This document shows positions 17,504 through 25,403 of a stretch of 64,000 nt of DNA, piece after piece. Source of the stretch: Reclinomonas americana ATCC 50394. Taxonomy: Eukaryota > Jakobida > Jakobea > Jakobida. A model generated the notes under the pieces. That model searched no databases, had not been told where the DNA came from, and worked only from the letters and a program-made list of their open reading frames with translations. The DNA lies in contig PS015010.1 in NCBI GenBank assembly GCA_048213135.1, positions 1,054,001 to 1,118,000 on the forward strand, given 5' to 3'. Numbering within the stretch: position 1 is the stretch's first letter; every line of letters begins with the position of its first letter. A program made the position numbers and the translations under genes.

Positions 17504-18902
17504 GAAAGCATTTCTGGACGATAATTTTTTACTGCACACCCGCACGGCGCAAACGCTTTACCATGAGTATGCGAAAGACATGCCCATCATAGATTATCAC
17601 AATCACCTGCCGCCACAGCAAATAGCAGACGATATTAATTTCGCCAATCTTACGCAGGTATGGTTGTATGGTGATCACTACAAGTGGAGGGCTATGCGCA
17701 CCAATGGCATCGACGAAAGCTATTGCACCGGCAGCCGCGGCGATTACGAGAAGTTTGAACAATGGGCGGCCACCGTACCTTATACGTTGCGCAATCCGCT
17801 GTATCACTGGACACACCTGGAGTTGCAGCGTTATTTCAATATCGGCCAGTTACTCGATCCTTCTTCTTCAAAAGAGATTTATGAAAAGGCTACCGCGTTG
17901 CTGCAAACACCAGAATACAGCGTAAGGGGCCTGTTGCGTAAGATGAATGTAAAAGCGCTCTGCACCACCGATGATCCTGTTGATTCACTCGAATTCCATA
18001 AGAAGATAAAAGACGACGGTTTTGAAGTGAAAGTGCTGCCCGCTTACCGGCCGGATAAAGCGATGAATGTGGACGATGCGGTTACCTTCAACGATTATGT
18101 AAGCCGCCTCGAAGCTGTTGCTGATGTTTCCATTGGCAGCTATACGGAATACCTGGAAGCATTAAAAAAACGCCACGACTTCTTTCACAGCATGGGCGCT
18201 ATTGTAAGTGATCATGGCCTGGAACAGTTGTACGCTGAGGATTTCACCGATGCCGACATCAACCGCATCTTCAATAAGATCCGCGGCGGGCAGGAACTGG
18301 GCCTGCAGGAGAACCTTCAATTCCGTTCGGCCATGTTGCTGGAATTTGCCCGCTGGGATCATGAGAAAGGATGGGTGCAGCAATTTCACCTCGGCGCATT
18401 GCGTAACAACAACAGCCGTCGTTTGCGTGAACTCGGGCCGGATACGGGCTGGGATTCCATTGGTGATTTTTCTCAGGCCAAAGCACTGGCGAAATTCCTC
18501 AACCGCCTGGATAATGATAACCAGTTGGCAAAGACCATTCTCTATAACCTCAATCCTGCGGATAATGAACTTTTTGCTACTATGATCGGTAACTACAACG
18601 ATGGCAGCGTAGCCGGCAAAATACAGTTTGGCTCAGGCTGGTGGTTCCTCGATCAGAAAGATGGCATGACCAAACAGATCAACGCCCTCAGCAATATGGG
18701 ACTGCTCAGCCGTTTTGTGGGTATGCTCACCGATTCCAGGAGCTTCCTTTCCTTCCCGCGGCACGAATATTTCAGGCGGCTGCTCTGCAATATGTTTGGC
18801 AATGAAATAGAGAACGGTGAACTGCCTGCCGACATTGCCTGGACGGGTAAGGTCATACAGGACATCTGTTATAACAACGCGAAGAACTATTTTGGTTTGT
18901 AA
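17502..18902 (+). CDS. uxaC: Uronate isomerase (glucuronate/galacturonate isomerase)
   Basis: A 466-aa amidohydrolase-superfamily enzyme that converts D-galacturonate to D-tagaturonate, the first intracellular step of the locus. IDYHNHLPP gives the HxH metal ligands near residues 33-35; FHLGALRNNN and GWWFLDQKDGM with the late TDSRSFLSFPRHEYFRR are UxaC signatures. Length is normal. Translation starts directly after an AATTACGAAT repeat (17480-17503), whose last bases overlap the ATG. A perfect 14-bp palindrome follows the stop at 18904. Confidence 0.96.
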   Translation: MKAFLDDNFLLHTRTAQTLYHEYAKDMPIIDYHNHLPPQQIADDINFANLTQVWLYGDHYKWRAMRTNGIDESYCTGSRGDYEKFEQWAATVPYTLRNPLYHWTHLELQRYFNIGQLLDPSSSKEIYEKATALLQTPEYSVRGLLRKMNVKALCTTDDPVDSLEFHKKIKDDGFEVKVLPAYRPDKAMNVDDAVTFNDYVSRLEAVADVSIGSYTEYLEALKKRHDFFHSMGAIVSDHGLEQLYAEDFTDADINRIFNKIRGGQELGLQENLQFRSAMLLEFARWDHEKGWVQQFHLGALRNNNSRRLRELGPDTGWDSIGDFSQAKALAKFLNRLDNDNQLAKTILYNLNPADNELFATMIGNYNDGSVAGKIQFGSGWWFLDQKDGMTKQINALSNMGLLSRFVGMLTDSRSFLSFPRHEYFRRLLCNMFGNEIENGELPADIAWTGKVIQDICYNNAKNYFGL

Positions 18903-18903
18903 G

Positions 18904-18917
18904 AACGCCGCGGCGTT
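18904..18917. terminator. Palindrome after uxaC, possible weak terminator
   Basis: AACGCCGCGGCGTT is a perfect 14-bp palindrome two bases after the uxaC stop. Only a short T-rich stretch follows, so termination is possible but not convincing. Confidence 0.3.
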
Positions 18918-18976
18918 TCATTACTCATTTTCTTCAATTCATAACCGTTGTCGTTTAACAGCAATGCGGTGCTTTC

Positions 18977-18984
18977 TACTTTTG
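18977..18984 (+). promoter_or_regulatory. Bacteroidota -7 promoter box
   Basis: TACTTTTG matches TAnnTTTG, 19 nt before the ATG of the small lipoprotein at 19004. No convincing -33 TTG at the usual distance was seen. Confidence 0.5.
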
Positions 18985-19003
18985 CCTGGCAATCTTGTCA
19001 GCC

Positions 19004-19363
19004 ATGAACAAAATAACAAACCCGCTGCTGGTGATTGGTATCATCATCTCATTTGCAGCTATTATTACCGGTTGTTACAGCAGCAGCCGGTTAAGCAATG
19101 ACCCCGCCATAAGAGGTGTATGGAACATGCAGAACCACGCATCCGTAAAATCTATCTCCCTTGTCGATGATGGTTCCCTGTTACTGCAAAAGAGTAACGA
19201 CAGTCTGTATGAAGGTCAGTATAAAACAAACGGTAATCACCTGCTCATTAAAGAACATGCCGGAATGCAGGACTGGCTTGATTTCCGGTATACAGTCCGG
19301 CATGATTCACTGGTGCTGGATAATGGCCTTAAACGCTTTATCCTGAAAAGAAACGATCGTTAG
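19004..19363 (+). CDS. Small lipoprotein of unknown function
   Basis: A 119-aa predicted lipoprotein; the ATG at 19004 was preferred over an in-frame TTG at 18995. A hydrophobic helix (LLVIGIIISFAAIITG) ends in a lipobox ITGC, so it is probably membrane-anchored by an acylated Cys. The mature part alternates strands (GVWNMQN, SISLVDDGSLLLQ, DSLYEGQYKTNGNHLLI, LVLDNGLKRFIL), resembling small lipocalin-like domains, but no family is recognised with certainty. It has its own -7 box, so it is probably not part of the uxa operon. Confidence 0.75.
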   Translation: MNKITNPLLVIGIIISFAAIITGCYSSSRLSNDPAIRGVWNMQNHASVKSISLVDDGSLLLQKSNDSLYEGQYKTNGNHLLIKEHAGMQDWLDFRYTVRHDSLVLDNGLKRFILKRNDR

Positions 19364-19364
19364 G

Positions 19365-20147
19365 TTACACCCTTCCCAGCCATTCCAGTATATAATCCGC
19401 ATCTTCTTTCCAGGTAGACTGTCCCAATACAAAGTGATTGCGTCCTGCAAATTCTTTATACTCAAGAACGGAATCGTTCTTCGCATATTTTTTGAAATTG
19501 CGCCTGTTCAGGTGTGCGGGAATGATGGTGTCTTTATCGCCTGCCGTGATCAATAGCGGCGGGTGTGATTTTTTGAAATCAACTTTAGCGGCGCTGCTCA
19601 GGCCGCCACGGGCCACCGTCTTCGATTCGGGGATGGTGAATTTATCATAAGCCGCCTGCTGTTCTTCCAGCGGCATGCCATTTACAAAAGCGTACTGCCA
19701 GTCTTTAAACGACATCAGGTAGGTTTTCTTCAACGATGTAAACAAGCCCAGCGCTTTCCAGCCTGCTTTTAAAAAGGAGAACTCGTAAGGAAATATACCC
19801 TGCGGCGGAACGGGGTGTATCGCCGCCCCGGCAGCCACCAGGTCGCGGTTCACGAGTATCTGCGTGATCAGCCCGCCAAGGGAATGCCCGATGGCAATGG
19901 GTTTCTCCGGGTAACTTTTTACAATGCCGGCATAGTGTTCCACCAGTTCGTGCAAGGTAAGCGCCGCCAGGTCGGTGTCGTTGGGCTGGCGGTTGCGGAG
20001 TTCTTCTGCTGTACCATCTTTAAAAGGCCACGCCGGTGCAATGGTGGAGTAGCCTTTGCTTTCAAAGTAGGGCCGCCATTCATCCCAGCAGCCATTGGTA
20101 ACGAAGGCGCCGGTAACAAAAACGATGTTTTTGGATGTGATGCTCAT
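19365..20147 (-). CDS. Alpha/beta-fold hydrolase
   Basis: A 260-aa cytoplasmic alpha/beta-hydrolase with no signal peptide. VFVTGAFVTNGCWDEW is the oxyanion region, GHSLGG the nucleophile elbow, and ITAGDKDTIIP plus GRNHFVLGQ provide the catalytic Asp and His. Substrate unknown; the small-ester or lactone hydrolase type fits. It converges with the lipoprotein at 19004, with stops almost touching. Confidence 0.85.
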   Translation of the reverse strand: MSITSKNIVFVTGAFVTNGCWDEWRPYFESKGYSTIAPAWPFKDGTAEELRNRQPNDTDLAALTLHELVEHYAGIVKSYPEKPIAIGHSLGGLITQILVNRDLVAAGAAIHPVPPQGIFPYEFSFLKAGWKALGLFTSLKKTYLMSFKDWQYAFVNGMPLEEQQAAYDKFTIPESKTVARGGLSSAAKVDFKKSHPPLLITAGDKDTIIPAHLNRRNFKKYAKNDSVLEYKEFAGRNHFVLGQSTWKEDADYILEWLGRV

Positions 20148-20508
20148 GTTGCATGTTTTATTTGGTGATTAAGGGGGATGCAAAGCAACAGCAGGTCTTC
20201 CTTTCGGAACCTTTGGCACAGGCAGTGATCACATAAAAGCAACCGGGTAAATCAGTAACGCGACAGGGGCTGACGCACGGTAAGACTTCTGTAAATATAA
20301 GAAACAGGTAGCATCTTGTTTAACTTTTCTGAAATATTATGATGTTTTGATAAAACGAAGCGGGGCGTGTCCCGCCGGTTGCGGGCCGGGCTATTCACTT
20401 CAAGTCCTCGTCACCTGCGGTTCCTGCGGGCTTTCCGTTACTATCCCTCACGCAAAACGCCCACCGTCCTTTGATACCTACCATGCGTTCCGAAGGAACG
20501 CCGCCGTT
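20148..20508. other. Intergenic region with GC-rich repeat-like element
   Basis: A 361-bp gap without a credible gene. Positions 20359-20456 are GC-rich and differ sharply from the flanks (CGGGGCGTGTCCCG, GGGCCGGGCTATTC, GGGCTTTCCGTTACTATCC), resembling a noncoding dispersed element. A 7-bp hairpin GCGTTCC-GAA-GGAACGC follows at 20485-20501. Confidence 0.5.
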
Positions 20509-21384
20509 TCAGGGGTCGATATAATACATCACCTGTCTTGTATATTTCTGTCGTATACCGGATTCATCGGTGTATTCAATTTTTAAGGGTATGCTATACC
20601 TCCCGGGTGGGCCGTATACCTTTTGCCTGTAGTTGGCGACAGCGTTTTCAGGCTCTACCTTTTTATTCCCGATTCTGAAAGAGGGTTTGCTGGTCACACT
20701 AAATTCGCCTACTCCCGCTGTTATCTCTATCTCCTCACCGGACTTTAGATGATTGTAATTTTGCCCTGCAATTACGGAGGTTTTTGTAAAGTATTCAATT
20801 ATTATACGGCAGTATCTCGAGTTGATATAGTTAATGATCTTATTTTCATTACTCACAACCTTATGCTGCAATGCCAGCAGGAAAGAAGCAGATTGACGAT
20901 AAGGGCTGTGTTTAAAATAACTAAGAATTTGCTGTTTTTTTATGAAAGAACTGTTCTCATCCAGCAGGCGAAGCTCATTTTTAAAAATATAACTGAAGCC
21001 TGAATCAATCTTATACAGCTGTTTCTCATAATTATCCAGCCTCAGCAGTAATGAATCCGTGTCGAGAGGCTTGTGTTCCCGGTTAACCCTGTTCTCTTCT
21101 TTTTCAAGGTAAGCCAGGATTCCTTCTGTTACAGTCCTGGCTGCGGTTATACGAGGGGTCAGCCTGGTAATAATTTCTGTATACATCGGATCCTTTCTCT
21201 TGTTCTCGATGTCCTGGTATTCACGACCGGAATATTGCTGAAGTATTTTAATGGATTGCGTTAACTGCAAATCTGTGTAATCCCTGAGATACTGCTCCTG
21301 TTTCCCTTGGTTGGCACAACCGGGCAAAATGCAGGAAAGTGTTATACACATAACAGGTAAAAAAGAAAGACGGGAGTGGTGCAT
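20509..21384 (-). CDS. Lipoprotein with a GldM-like C-terminal beta-sandwich (tentative)
   Basis: A 291-aa predicted lipoprotein: a hydrophobic n-region ends in ILPGC near residue 23. Residues 30-190 are helical, with repeated charged stretches. The C-terminal 90 residues (GEEIEITAGVGEFSVTSKP, then GPPGRYSIPLKIEYTDESG and VMYYI) look like the immunoglobulin-like periplasmic domains of GldM. GldM itself is an inner-membrane protein with a transmembrane helix, so this would be a relative rather than GldM; no other gliding or type-9-secretion gene is nearby. A perfect 12-bp inverted repeat lies 4 nt before its ATG. Confidence 0.65.
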   Translation of the reverse strand: MHHSRLSFLPVMCITLSCILPGCANQGKQEQYLRDYTDLQLTQSIKILQQYSGREYQDIENKRKDPMYTEIITRLTPRITAARTVTEGILAYLEKEENRVNREHKPLDTDSLLLRLDNYEKQLYKIDSGFSYIFKNELRLLDENSSFIKKQQILSYFKHSPYRQSASFLLALQHKVVSNENKIINYINSRYCRIIIEYFTKTSVIAGQNYNHLKSGEEIEITAGVGEFSVTSKPSFRIGNKKVEPENAVANYRQKVYGPPGRYSIPLKIEYTDESGIRQKYTRQVMYYIDP

Positions 21385-21388
21385 AAAG

Positions 21389-21417
21389 TTCTGGCAAAGG
21401 GTTGTCCTTTGCCAGAA
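21389..21417. promoter_or_regulatory. Perfect 12-bp inverted repeat
   Basis: TTCTGGCAAAGG-GTTGT-CCTTTGCCAGAA immediately upstream of the minus-strand lipoprotein start. It could be an operator, a leader hairpin that controls translation, or the end of the kdgK operon; no T-run follows on the minus strand. Confidence 0.5.
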
Positions 21418-21485
21418 AACGATAGATGGAAAAATATAGTATGGGTTGTCCCGTTAAAGAAAGCTTAAAGCATTTTTAATATTCA

Positions 21486-21944
21486 TTATCCAATCTTCAC
21501 CTTAATCACCAGTTTCCTGATCGGTTGTTCATCCACCGCAATCATAGGCGCATGTACATCTTCAGGGAAGAAGATAGCGAACTGCCCGTTGGTCAGCTGG
21601 AAATACATGTCAGGCACATCGCTGTAAAAGCTCACATCCTTTTCGGGATTGTATTGTCCTTTTGGCGCAGTGCAGTGCTGGCGGGGTTTCCAGCCAATGC
21701 TTTCGCGGCCGCGGATGCAGAACTGGATGTCGATGTTCTGGTCATGGCATTCGAATTTGGCAATGGATTCCGCAGCGGTAGTGCCTGCTTTATCGGAATA
21801 AATGGCTTTCAGCCCGTCGGCGATATCATATTTACCCACTTCAATATTATCCAGGTCGGCTGTACGTATGTATTCAAACGCCTGCGCAAAAAGCTGGTGT
21901 ATGGAGGCGTAGCGGTGAGCGTTGTCAAGTATGTCGACTATCAT
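21486..21944 (-). CDS. YhcH/YjgK/YiaL (DUF386) family protein
   Basis: A 152-aa cupin-fold protein related to YiaL and the E. coli beta-galactosidase beta subunit. Metal-ligand positions are visible in AKFECHDQNIDIQFCI and FPEDVHAPMIAV. Members often occur in sialic acid or uronate catabolic operons and may act as sugar epimerases, anomerases or isomerases. It follows kdgK on the same strand, separated by 76 bp that contain an AATTACGAATT repeat, so a role in keto-deoxy-sugar handling is plausible but unproved. Confidence 0.85.
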   Translation of the reverse strand: MIVDILDNAHRYASIHQLFAQAFEYIRTADLDNIEVGKYDIADGLKAIYSDKAGTTAAESIAKFECHDQNIDIQFCIRGRESIGWKPRQHCTAPKGQYNPEKDVSFYSDVPDMYFQLTNGQFAIFFPEDVHAPMIAVDEQPIRKLVIKVKIG

Positions 21945-21945
21945 T

Positions 21946-21971
21946 TTAATTACGAATTACAAATTACGAAT
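21946..21971 (+). repeat. AATTACGAATT-family intergenic repeat
   Basis: AATTACGAATTACAAATTACGAAT between yhcH-type gene and kdgK. Only the plus-orientation word is present here, with no inverted partner. Confidence 0.6.
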
Positions 21972-22020
21972 GTCTTTGACTATGATGAGACTTTAATTTT
22001 CAAATTGTCACATCTTCAAA

Positions 22021-23046
22021 TTACCTCTGCACCCTTCCGCTACCATCACCTTTCACCAGGTCTTTCACCTCGGAAAGTGTGGCGTGGTTGAGGTCGCCGG
22101 GAATGGTATGTTTCAACGCGGAAGCGGCTACACCAAACTCTGCGGCATCCTTCATCGGCATACCGGTTACCAGTCCGTAAATAAGTCCGCTCGCAAAGCT
22201 GTCGCCACTGCCTACACGATCAACAATGCGTACCTGGTATTGTTTGGTATGATAGAATTCATTGCCGTCGTATACCAGCGCGCTCCAGCCGTTATCACTG
22301 GCGCTGTGGCTTTCGCGTAAAGAAGAGGCGATGAATTTAAAACCGAATTTTTCTTTCATTTGTTTGAACACATCTTTAAAACCGTCAAGGTTCAGTTCGC
22401 CTTTGGTTACATCAGTATCCTTGGCTTTAAAACCCAGGGTAGTATCTGCATCTTCTTCGTTACCGATACATACATCCACAAACTGGCAAAGACGGGTCAT
22501 CACTTCACGGGCTTTTTCCTTGCTCCATAATTTCTTACGGTAGTTCAGGTCAATACTGGTGGTAATGCCTTTGGCGCGGGCAGCTTTCAATGCGGCTTCG
22601 GTAAGAGCAGCAGCTTTATCGCTGAGGGCGGGTGTAATACCGGTGGTATGGAACCAATCGGCACCGTCGAAAATTTTATCCCAGTCAAATTCGCTGGCAT
22701 CCACATCCGCGATAGAAGCGCCTGCACGGTCATACACCACCTGGGAAGCACGCATGGAAGCGCCTGTTTCCAGGAAGTAAATGCCGAGCCTGTCGCCGCC
22801 ACGGGCAATGAACTGTGTATCCACGCCATAACGGCGCAGGTGATTGATGGCCGACTGGCCGATGGGATTATTGGGAACCTTGGTCACAAAAGTGCCGTTC
22901 TCACCATAATTGCAGATGGCTGCAGCCACATTGGCCTCGCCGCCGCCATAAGTAACATCAAAGGAATCGGCCTGTACAAAACGTTTGTAATCGGGGGTTG
23001 ATAAACGCAACATGACCTCACCCAGCGTAACAACTTTCTTTGGCAT
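22021..23046 (-). CDS. kdgK: 2-keto-3-deoxygluconate kinase (PfkB family)
   Basis: A 341-aa ribokinase-type kinase that phosphorylates KDG to KDPG with ATP. The substrate-binding N-terminus VTLGEVMLRLS and the GGGEANVA motif are typical of KdgK, and the C-terminal signature reads VDRVGSGDSFASG, with the catalytic Asp in GDSF; GSGD replaces the commoner GAGD. Length is normal. It is divergent from kdgA across a 181-bp gap carrying a strong inverted repeat, giving coordinated control of the two last pathway steps. Confidence 0.94.
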   Translation of the reverse strand: MPKKVVTLGEVMLRLSTPDYKRFVQADSFDVTYGGGEANVAAAICNYGENGTFVTKVPNNPIGQSAINHLRRYGVDTQFIARGGDRLGIYFLETGASMRASQVVYDRAGASIADVDASEFDWDKIFDGADWFHTTGITPALSDKAAALTEAALKAARAKGITTSIDLNYRKKLWSKEKAREVMTRLCQFVDVCIGNEEDADTTLGFKAKDTDVTKGELNLDGFKDVFKQMKEKFGFKFIASSLRESHSASDNGWSALVYDGNEFYHTKQYQVRIVDRVGSGDSFASGLIYGLVTGMPMKDAAEFGVAASALKHTIPGDLNHATLSEVKDLVKGDGSGRVQR

Positions 23047-23140
23047 ACAATCGGGATTTTAAATGCTGAACAATAAAAAAAGGACGGGATGTCCGCTGCC
23101 AAAGATGCTCATAAATTGAAGAATGGCAAAGGATTTGGCG

Positions 23141-23172
23141 AAAAATCTACGGTAACGTTTGCGTAGATTTTT
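23141..23172. promoter_or_regulatory. Perfect 11-bp inverted repeat, operator candidate for kdgK/kdgA
   Basis: AAAAATCTACG, then GTAACGTTTG, then CGTAGATTTTT. The arms are perfectly complementary and the centre carries a LacI-type GTAACGTTTGC core that reappears at 7777. It sits between divergent kdgK and kdgA, where one bound repressor could serve both promoters. Confidence 0.6.
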
Positions 23173-23227
23173 ATGGTGTTGTGCGTATTTTAAAATAACA
23201 TTGTTGCGTGTTAAACCCACTTGTTTT

Positions 23228-23887
23228 ATGAAGAAAGAAGCTTTGCTTGCATTGATCCCGCAACAGGGAATTCTGCCCCTGTATTTCCACAAAGACACTG
23301 AAACCAGCATCGGCCTCCTGAAGGCATTGTACAGCGCCGGCATACGGGCCGTGGAGTACACCAACAGGGGAGAAGCTGCACTTACCAATTTCAGGGCCAT
23401 GCGCCAGGTATGCGATACTGAGCTGAAAGACATGTACCTCGGCATTGGTACCATCAAGAACGGCGACATGGCGCAAACCTTTATCGACGCGGGTTGCGAC
23501 TATATCATCTGTCCCGGCCTGGTGGAAAGTGTGGCCAAAGTGGCCGACGCCAACAATATGCTGTGGGTTCCCGGTTGTATGACACCTACTGAAGTGATCG
23601 CGGCAGAGAACCTCGGCGCTAAAATGATCAAACTCTTCCCCGGTAATATCATCGGCATGGCCTTCATGCAGGCGATCAAAGAACTGTTCCCGGGTTTGAA
23701 GTTTATGCCAACCGGCGGTGTAGATACCAGCAAAGAGAATATCGAAGGCTGGTTCAAATCGGGCGTATGCGCCGTGGGTATGGGCAGTAAACTCGTTACC
23801 AAAGACATCATGGATAATAAAAAGTACGATGAACTGGTAACTGAAACCCAAAAAGTACTCGCTATTATCAGCGAATGCAAAAAATAA
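23228..23887 (+). CDS. kdgA: 2-dehydro-3-deoxyphosphogluconate (KDPG) aldolase
   Basis: A 219-aa class I aldolase splitting KDPG into pyruvate and glyceraldehyde 3-phosphate. The ATG at 23228 fits family length; the open frame runs further upstream through the operator region. AVEYTNRG carries the catalytic Glu43, CPGLV and VPGCMTPTE are Eda signatures, and Lys135 in MIKLFPGN is the Schiff-base lysine. Phosphate-binding GMGSKL is near the C-terminus. The near-consensus TAACATTG upstream may be its -7 box. The MFS gene follows by 17 nt. Confidence 0.95.
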   Translation: MKKEALLALIPQQGILPLYFHKDTETSIGLLKALYSAGIRAVEYTNRGEAALTNFRAMRQVCDTELKDMYLGIGTIKNGDMAQTFIDAGCDYIICPGLVESVAKVADANNMLWVPGCMTPTEVIAAENLGAKMIKLFPGNIIGMAFMQAIKELFPGLKFMPTGGVDTSKENIEGWFKSGVCAVGMGSKLVTKDIMDNKKYDELVTETQKVLAIISECKK

Positions 23888-23904
23888 AACCCTAGCTTGC
23901 TATT

Positions 23905-25263
23905 ATGAATCAAACTGCGATCGGCAAATACCGCTGGACCATTTGCGCCCTGCTTTTTTTTGCCACTACGGTCAATTACCTCGACAGGCAGGTACTGAGT
24001 CTGCTCAAACCTACCCTCGAAGCCAAATTCGGCTGGAGCAACAGTGACTATGCAGATATCGCTTCTGTATTCCAGTTCACATATGCCATCTCCATGCTTT
24101 TCGCCGGTCGTATCATCGACAAGCTCGGAACAAAAAGCGGTTATGCATGGGCCATCATCATCTGGTCCATTGGCGCCCTGCTTCATGCACTGGCTATTCC
24201 AATCGGGCAGGGCATTGCCACAGCCCTGGGCTGGATAGGTATCGTTTCGGTACCGGTATACGTGGCGGGATTCATGCTGTCGAGAGCGGTATTGGGTTTT
24301 GGCGAGTCGGGCAACTTTCCCGCAGCCATCAAAGCCACAGCGGAATACTTTCCTAAAAAAGAACGTTCGTTTGCCACCGGCATATTCAATTCAGGCGCCA
24401 ATGTGGGCGCTATACTTGCTCCGCTCAGTGTTCCATGGATCGAAGAACGCTGGGGATGGGAAGCGGCTTTTCTTATTATCGGCGCCGTAGGTTTTCTCTG
24501 GCTTTTCTTCTGGTTATATTATTATGAGAAACCCGAGAAGCAAAAACGCATGTCGGCCACCGAACTGGCTTATATCAACGCGGAAGACAACAGCAATCCT
24601 GTTCCCGTAACCACCGAAAAAGTTTCCTGGGTAAGGCTGCTGGGTTACCGGCAAACCTGGGCTTTCACCATCGGCAAGTTCATGACTGATGGTGTGTGGT
24701 GGTTCTTCCTTTTTTGGTTGCCCGCCTATCTTAAAGACCAGTACGGAATGGAGAAAACCGCCATTATGCTGCCGCTGGCCGTTCTGTACAGCATGACCAT
24801 GTTTGGCAGTATCGGCGGAGGCTGGTTCCCTATGTATTTTATTAAGAAAGGATACGAAGTATACGATGGTCGTATGAAGGCCATGCTGGTGATCGCCATT
24901 TTTCCGCTGGTGGTACTGGCAGCGCAACCGCTGGGGGGCATCAGTTACTGGCTGCCGGTGTTGCTGATCGGTATCGGTGCTTCGGCCCACCAGGCCTGGA
25001 GTGCCAACCTGTTTACCACGGTATCCGATATGTTTCCCAAAAAATCGGTAGGCTCCGTTATCGGTATCGGGGGCATGGCAGGCGGCATTGGCGGGGTGAT
25101 CATCACCAAACTGGGCGGTGCCCTGTTTGACCATTACAAAGCACTGGGGCACATTCAAACCGGCTACTCTATTATGTTCGCCATTTGTGCAGTGGCCTAC
25201 CTGGTGGCTTGGTTCATTATGAAAACACTTGTGCCTAAATACAAGCCTATTACTGACCTGTAA
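23905..25263 (+). CDS. exuT: MFS hexuronate transporter (ExuT type)
   Basis: A 452-aa inner-membrane major facilitator of the anion:cation symporter branch, with about 12 transmembrane segments. TVNYLDRQVLSLLKPTLE after TM1 and GRIIDKLGTKSGYA in the TM2-TM3 loop are characteristic of ExuT/GarP relatives. It probably imports galacturonate (or related uronates) across the inner membrane, feeding UxaC. It is downstream of kdgA by 17 nt and ends at a good hairpin terminator. Symbol by family and context; other uronates are possible. Confidence 0.88.
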   Translation: MNQTAIGKYRWTICALLFFATTVNYLDRQVLSLLKPTLEAKFGWSNSDYADIASVFQFTYAISMLFAGRIIDKLGTKSGYAWAIIIWSIGALLHALAIPIGQGIATALGWIGIVSVPVYVAGFMLSRAVLGFGESGNFPAAIKATAEYFPKKERSFATGIFNSGANVGAILAPLSVPWIEERWGWEAAFLIIGAVGFLWLFFWLYYYEKPEKQKRMSATELAYINAEDNSNPVPVTTEKVSWVRLLGYRQTWAFTIGKFMTDGVWWFFLFWLPAYLKDQYGMEKTAIMLPLAVLYSMTMFGSIGGGWFPMYFIKKGYEVYDGRMKAMLVIAIFPLVVLAAQPLGGISYWLPVLLIGIGASAHQAWSANLFTTVSDMFPKKSVGSVIGIGGMAGGIGGVIITKLGGALFDHYKALGHIQTGYSIMFAICAVAYLVAWFIMKTLVPKYKPITDL

Positions 25264-25288
25264 CATCAGCAATACCTGATTTATAACA

Positions 25289-25316
25289 GGGTCTGCCGGC
25301 GAGCAGGCCCTTTTTT
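25289..25316 (+). terminator. Rho-independent terminator after exuT
   Basis: GGGTCTGC-CGGCGA-GCAGGCCC (8-bp stem with one G-T wobble) followed by six T. It closes the kdgA-exuT operon. Confidence 0.8.
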
Positions 25317-25358
25317 ATACCCCATATCATAACCTGGGTCACCGGCAGCCGCATATCA

Positions 25359-25385
25359 TAATTCGTAACGGGTAGTTCGTAATTC
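25359..25385 (+). repeat. AATTACGAATT-family repeat, inverted orientation
   Basis: TAATTCGTAACGGGTAGTTCGTAATTC just before the ABC transporter; two copies of the reverse-complement word with a diverged middle. Confidence 0.5.
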
Positions 25386-25389
25386 AATT

Positions 25390-25397
25390 TACCTTTG
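25390..25397 (+). promoter_or_regulatory. Bacteroidota -7 promoter box, near-leaderless
   Basis: TACCTTTG (TAnnTTTG) ends only 6 nt before the ATG at 25404, so the transcript would start at or next to the start codon. Confidence 0.55.
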
Positions 25398-25403
25398 CCG
25401 TGC

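Noticed and set aside
17546-17561. GCGCAAACGCTTTACC resembling a LacI-type site within uxaC
   Set aside because: It is 45 nt inside the gene, lacks the longer shared flanks of the 7777/23150 sites and encodes ordinary residues.
19621-19640. TTCGATTC string resembling a tRNA T-arm
   Set aside because: It is within the alpha/beta-hydrolase gene and no matching acceptor or anticodon stems surround it.
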